Source of the DNA: an uncultured Eubacteriales bacterium
GTDB lineage: Bacteria > Bacillota > Clostridia > Oscillospirales > Oscillospiraceae
Reading direction: 5' to 3'
Length of the DNA: 7,106 bases
Assembly: GCA_900554275.1 (NCBI GenBank)
Contig: USGS01000075.1
Span: forward strand, 1 to 7,106
Shown here: piece by piece, positions 5,056 to 7,106 of the stretch
Layout: the number at the start of each line of letters is the position of its first letter
Position numbering within the stretch: position 1 is the stretch's first letter
Translations under genes and position numbers: made by a program
Notes under the pieces: generated by a model
What the model was told of the DNA's origin: nothing
Seen by the model: only the letters and a program-made list of their open reading frames with translations
Database searches by the model: none

Positions 5056-6406
5056 GATGACACCCCGCACCCTGTCGGGCTTTATGGAGCTGCTGCCCCG
5101 CCCGCAGCAGCAGATGGAGCGCATGATGGAGATCCTGCGCCGCACGTACAGTCTCTACGGCTTCACCCCGCTGGACACCCCGGTGATCGAGGCGGCGGAG
5201 GTGCTGCTGGCCAAGGGCGGCGGCGAGACGGAGAAGCAGATCTACCGCTTCAGCAAGGGCGACGCCGACCTGGCGCTGCGGTTCGACCTGACCGTGCCGC
5301 TGGCCAAGTATGTGGCCCTGCACTACAATGACCTGTCCTTCCCCTTCCGCCGCTATCAGATCGGCAAGGTCTACCGGGGCGAGCGCGCCCAGCGGGGACG
5401 CTTCCGTGAGTTCTACCAGGCCGACATCGACGTCATCGGTGACGGCAAGCTGGACATCACCAATGAGGCGGAGATGCCCGCCATCATCTACCGGGCCTTC
5501 ACTGAGCTGGGGCTGAAGCGGTTCTGTATCCGGGTAAACAACCGCAAGATCCTCAACGGGTTCTACGCCATGCTGGGCCTGACGGAGAAGTCCGGCCACA
5601 TTATGCGCACCGTGGACAAGCTGGACAAGATCGGCACGGACAAGGTCCGCGCCCTGCTCACCGGCGAGGTGGGCGTGTCCGCCGAAAACGCCGATGAAAT
5701 TTTGAAATTCATCGCCATCACCGGCGGCAACGACCAGGTGCTCAGCGCTCTGGAGGACTACACCGGCCGGAACGAGACGTTCGACGAGGGGCTGGACCAG
5801 CTCCGCACCGTGGTAAAATACCTGAGCGCCTTCGGCGTGCCGGCGGAGAATTTCGCCGTGGATCTGACCATCGCCCGGGGTCTGGACTACTACACCGGCA
5901 CGGTGTACGAGACCACGCTGCTGGACCACCCGGAGATCGGCTCCGTCTGCTCCGGCGGACGGTACGACAACCTGGCCGCCTACTACACCGACAAGCAGCT
6001 GCCCGGCGTGGGTATCTCCATCGGCCTGACCCGCCTGTTCTACGTGCTGGGTGAGCAGGGGATGCTGAACCCCGACCTGCCCACCGCCCCGGCGGACGCG
6101 CTGATCCTGCCCATGACGGAGGATCTGTCCGCCGCCGTGACGCTGGCCACGCGGCTGCGGGACGCCGGCATCCGCACCCAGCTCTACACCGAGCAGAAGA
6201 AATTCAAGGCCAAGATGAACTACGCCGACAAGACCGGCGTGCCCTATGTCCTGTTCCTGGGCGAGGACGAGATCAAGGCCGGCGTCATCGCCTGCAAGGA
6301 CATGACCTCCGGCGAGCAGACCACCCTGCCCTTCGGCGAGACACTTGCGCGCATCCGGACCGGCCTTGCGGAGCGGAACAAGGGCAAGGTCATTGTAGAG
6401 AAATAA
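5048..6406 (+). CDS. hisS: Histidyl-tRNA synthetase (class II)
   Basis: HisRS charges tRNA-His in the cytosol. The 452 residues are somewhat longer than the roughly 420-430 usual for Bacillus or E. coli HisRS. Seen in order: LRFDLTVPLAKYVAL (77-91); motif 2 around QIGKVYRGERAQRGRFREF (104-122) followed by YQADIDVIG; the histidine motif ARGLDYYTGTVYE (276-288); SGGRYDNL (302-309); motif 3 GVGISIGLTRL (320-330); and a C-terminal anticodon-binding domain at about 345-448. LRFDLTVP and REFYQ resemble eukaryotic, archaeal and Bacteroides HisRS, where Bacillus types have LRPEGTAP and RQFHQ. The start chosen, ATG 5048, has AAAGGAG at 5032-5038, 9 bases away, and overlaps the preceding gene by 8 bases. 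The open frame extends upstream to 4946, but that part overlaps the membrane-protein gene and shows no similarity. It is a T-box operon member, with aspS 62 bases downstream. Confidence 0.96.
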   Translation: MAEMTPRTLSGFMELLPRPQQQMERMMEILRRTYSLYGFTPLDTPVIEAAEVLLAKGGGETEKQIYRFSKGDADLALRFDLTVPLAKYVALHYNDLSFPFRRYQIGKVYRGERAQRGRFREFYQADIDVIGDGKLDITNEAEMPAIIYRAFTELGLKRFCIRVNNRKILNGFYAMLGLTEKSGHIMRTVDKLDKIGTDKVRALLTGEVGVSAENADEILKFIAITGGNDQVLSALEDYTGRNETFDEGLDQLRTVVKYLSAFGVPAENFAVDLTIARGLDYYTGTVYETTLLDHPEIGSVCSGGRYDNLAAYYTDKQLPGVGISIGLTRLFYVLGEQGMLNPDLPTAPADALILPMTEDLSAAVTLATRLRDAGIRTQLYTEQKKFKAKMNYADKTGVPYVLFLGEDEIKAGVIACKDMTSGEQTTLPFGETLARIRTGLAERNKGKVIVEK

Positions 6407-6415
6407 CAACAAATC

Positions 6416-6438
6416 GTAATATTTCAATCAGATTATAC
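6416..6438 (+). promoter_or_regulatory. AT-rich motif upstream of aspS, shared with mscL
   Basis: The 62-base hisS-aspS gap is AT-rich. It repeats, in order, the blocks GTAATATT, TCAAT and AGATTATAC seen upstream of mscL at 1927-1949. Both copies span 23 bases and differ only by single-base shifts in the middle. Here the motif ends 16 bases before the AGGAGG ribosome binding site. TATACA (6434-6439) is a weak -10 candidate without a matching -35. If it is a promoter, aspS would have expression independent of the T-box. Confidence 0.35.
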
Positions 6439-6468
6439 AAATCATTATCAAAACAGGAGGATACAACG

Positions 6469-7106
6469 ATGATGCAGATGCGTACACATACCTGCAACGA
6501 GCTGCGTATGGAACACGTGGGCCAGCAGGTCAAGATCGTGGGCTGGATGGAGAACGTCCGCACCGTGGGCCAGAACTTCGCCTTCGTGGTGCTGCGTGAC
6601 TTCTACGGCACGACCCAGGTGGTGGTGGAGACGGAGGACATGATGTCCATCATTAACGGCCTGAACAAGGAGTCCACCATCTCCGTGGAGGGCGTGGTCC
6701 GGGAGCGCGCCAGCAAGAACCCCAAGCAGGCCACCGGCGACGTGGAGGTCGTCCCCAGCAAGATCGAGGTGCTGGGCCGCTGCCGCTACAACTCCCTGCC
6801 CTTCGAGATCAACCGCAGCCGCGAGGCCGACGAAATGGCCCGCCTGAAGTACCGCTACCTGGACCTTCGTAACCCGGCGGTAAAGCAGAACATCATCCTG
6901 CGCTGCCAGGTGGTGGCCGCTCTCCGCGCCGCCATGACCGACCACGGCTTCCTGGAGATCACCACCCCCATTCTGACCGCCTCCTCCCCCGAGGGCGCAC
7001 GGGACTACCTTGTCCCCGCCCGCAAGCACCCCGGCAAGTTCTACGCCCTGCCCCAGGCTCCCCAGCAGTTCAAGCAGCTGCTGATGACCTCCGGCTTCGA
7101 CCGCTA
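6469..7106 (+). CDS. aspS: Aspartyl-tRNA synthetase, 3'-truncated by the window
   Basis: AspRS charges tRNA-Asp. The first 212 of an expected 580-600 residues are visible. The N-terminal anticodon-binding OB fold starts MRTHTCNELRMEHVGQQVKI and includes GWMENVR and FVVLRDFYGTTQVV (39-52). The class II core begins at KYRYLDLRNP (127-136), with motif 1 GFLEITTPIL (160-169), SPEGARDYLVP (173-183) and ALPQAPQQFKQLLM (193-206). The frame is still open at the last base. An ideal AGGAGG (6455-6460) precedes tandem ATGs at 6469 and 6472; I chose 6469 (8-base spacing), and 6472 or 6478 is also possible. The T-box with an Asp specifier upstream of hisS fits autogenous-type control of this gene by tRNA-Asp charging. 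Motifs 2 and 3 lie beyond the window, so it cannot be seen whether the enzyme is discriminating or non-discriminating for tRNA-Asn. Confidence 0.96.
   Translation, partial: MMQMRTHTCNELRMEHVGQQVKIVGWMENVRTVGQNFAFVVLRDFYGTTQVVVETEDMMSIINGLNKESTISVEGVVRERASKNPKQATGDVEVVPSKIEVLGRCRYNSLPFEINRSREADEMARLKYRYLDLRNPAVKQNIILRCQVVAALRAAMTDHGFLEITTPILTASSPEGARDYLVPARKHPGKFYALPQAPQQFKQLLMTSGFDR

Noticed and set aside
4820..6427. Long open frame on the minus strand opposite hisS
   Set aside because: Its predicted protein is low-complexity, rich in Val, Gly, His, Leu and Gln, and mirrors the hisS codons. Long antisense frames are expected in GC-rich genes. I saw no ribosome binding site or family motif.
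6514..6519. CACGTG core in aspS as a second parS
   Set aside because: Only the central six bases match; the flanks do not form the TGTTT/AAACA arms.

Overview
The window is chromosomal housekeeping DNA from a GC-rich bacterium. All nine genes are on the + strand. A T-box leader RNA, strong AGGAG-type ribosome binding sites, a Bacillus-type parS site and the protein types together suggest a Firmicute. A GC-rich clostridial gut lineage such as Oscillospiraceae/Ruminococcaceae is my inference and was not tested. I see no mobile elements, CRISPR arrays, tRNA or rRNA genes.

Bases 1-600 hold the C-terminal two thirds of the chromosome-partition protein ParB. Six bases past its stop lies a perfect 16-base parS palindrome, followed directly by a second inverted repeat in the serS leader. 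Bases 613-3857 carry serS (seryl-tRNA synthetase), mscL (mechanosensitive channel), rsmG (16S rRNA methyltransferase, overlapping mscL by 4 bases) and a MinD-family ATPase. rsmG and parB usually sit together near the origin, so this looks like a rearranged origin-proximal cluster. Bases 3890-4306 encode a methylglyoxal-synthase family protein whose catalytic aspartate is replaced by glycine.

Bases 4307-4605 are not empty. They hold a near-consensus sigma-A promoter, a complete T-box riboswitch with an Asp (GAC) specifier, and its intrinsic terminator. The riboswitch controls an operon of a small membrane protein of unknown function (4606-5055), hisS (5048-6406) and aspS (from 6469, cut by the window end). 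Uncharged tRNA-Asp should therefore raise aspartyl- and histidyl-tRNA synthetase levels and, with them, the unknown membrane protein.

The points most worth a second look are the MgsA-like protein without its catalytic Asp, the neighbouring MinD-like ATPase without a membrane-targeting tail or MinC/MinE partners, the unknown gene between the T-box and hisS, and the non-Bacillus character of SerRS and HisRS.
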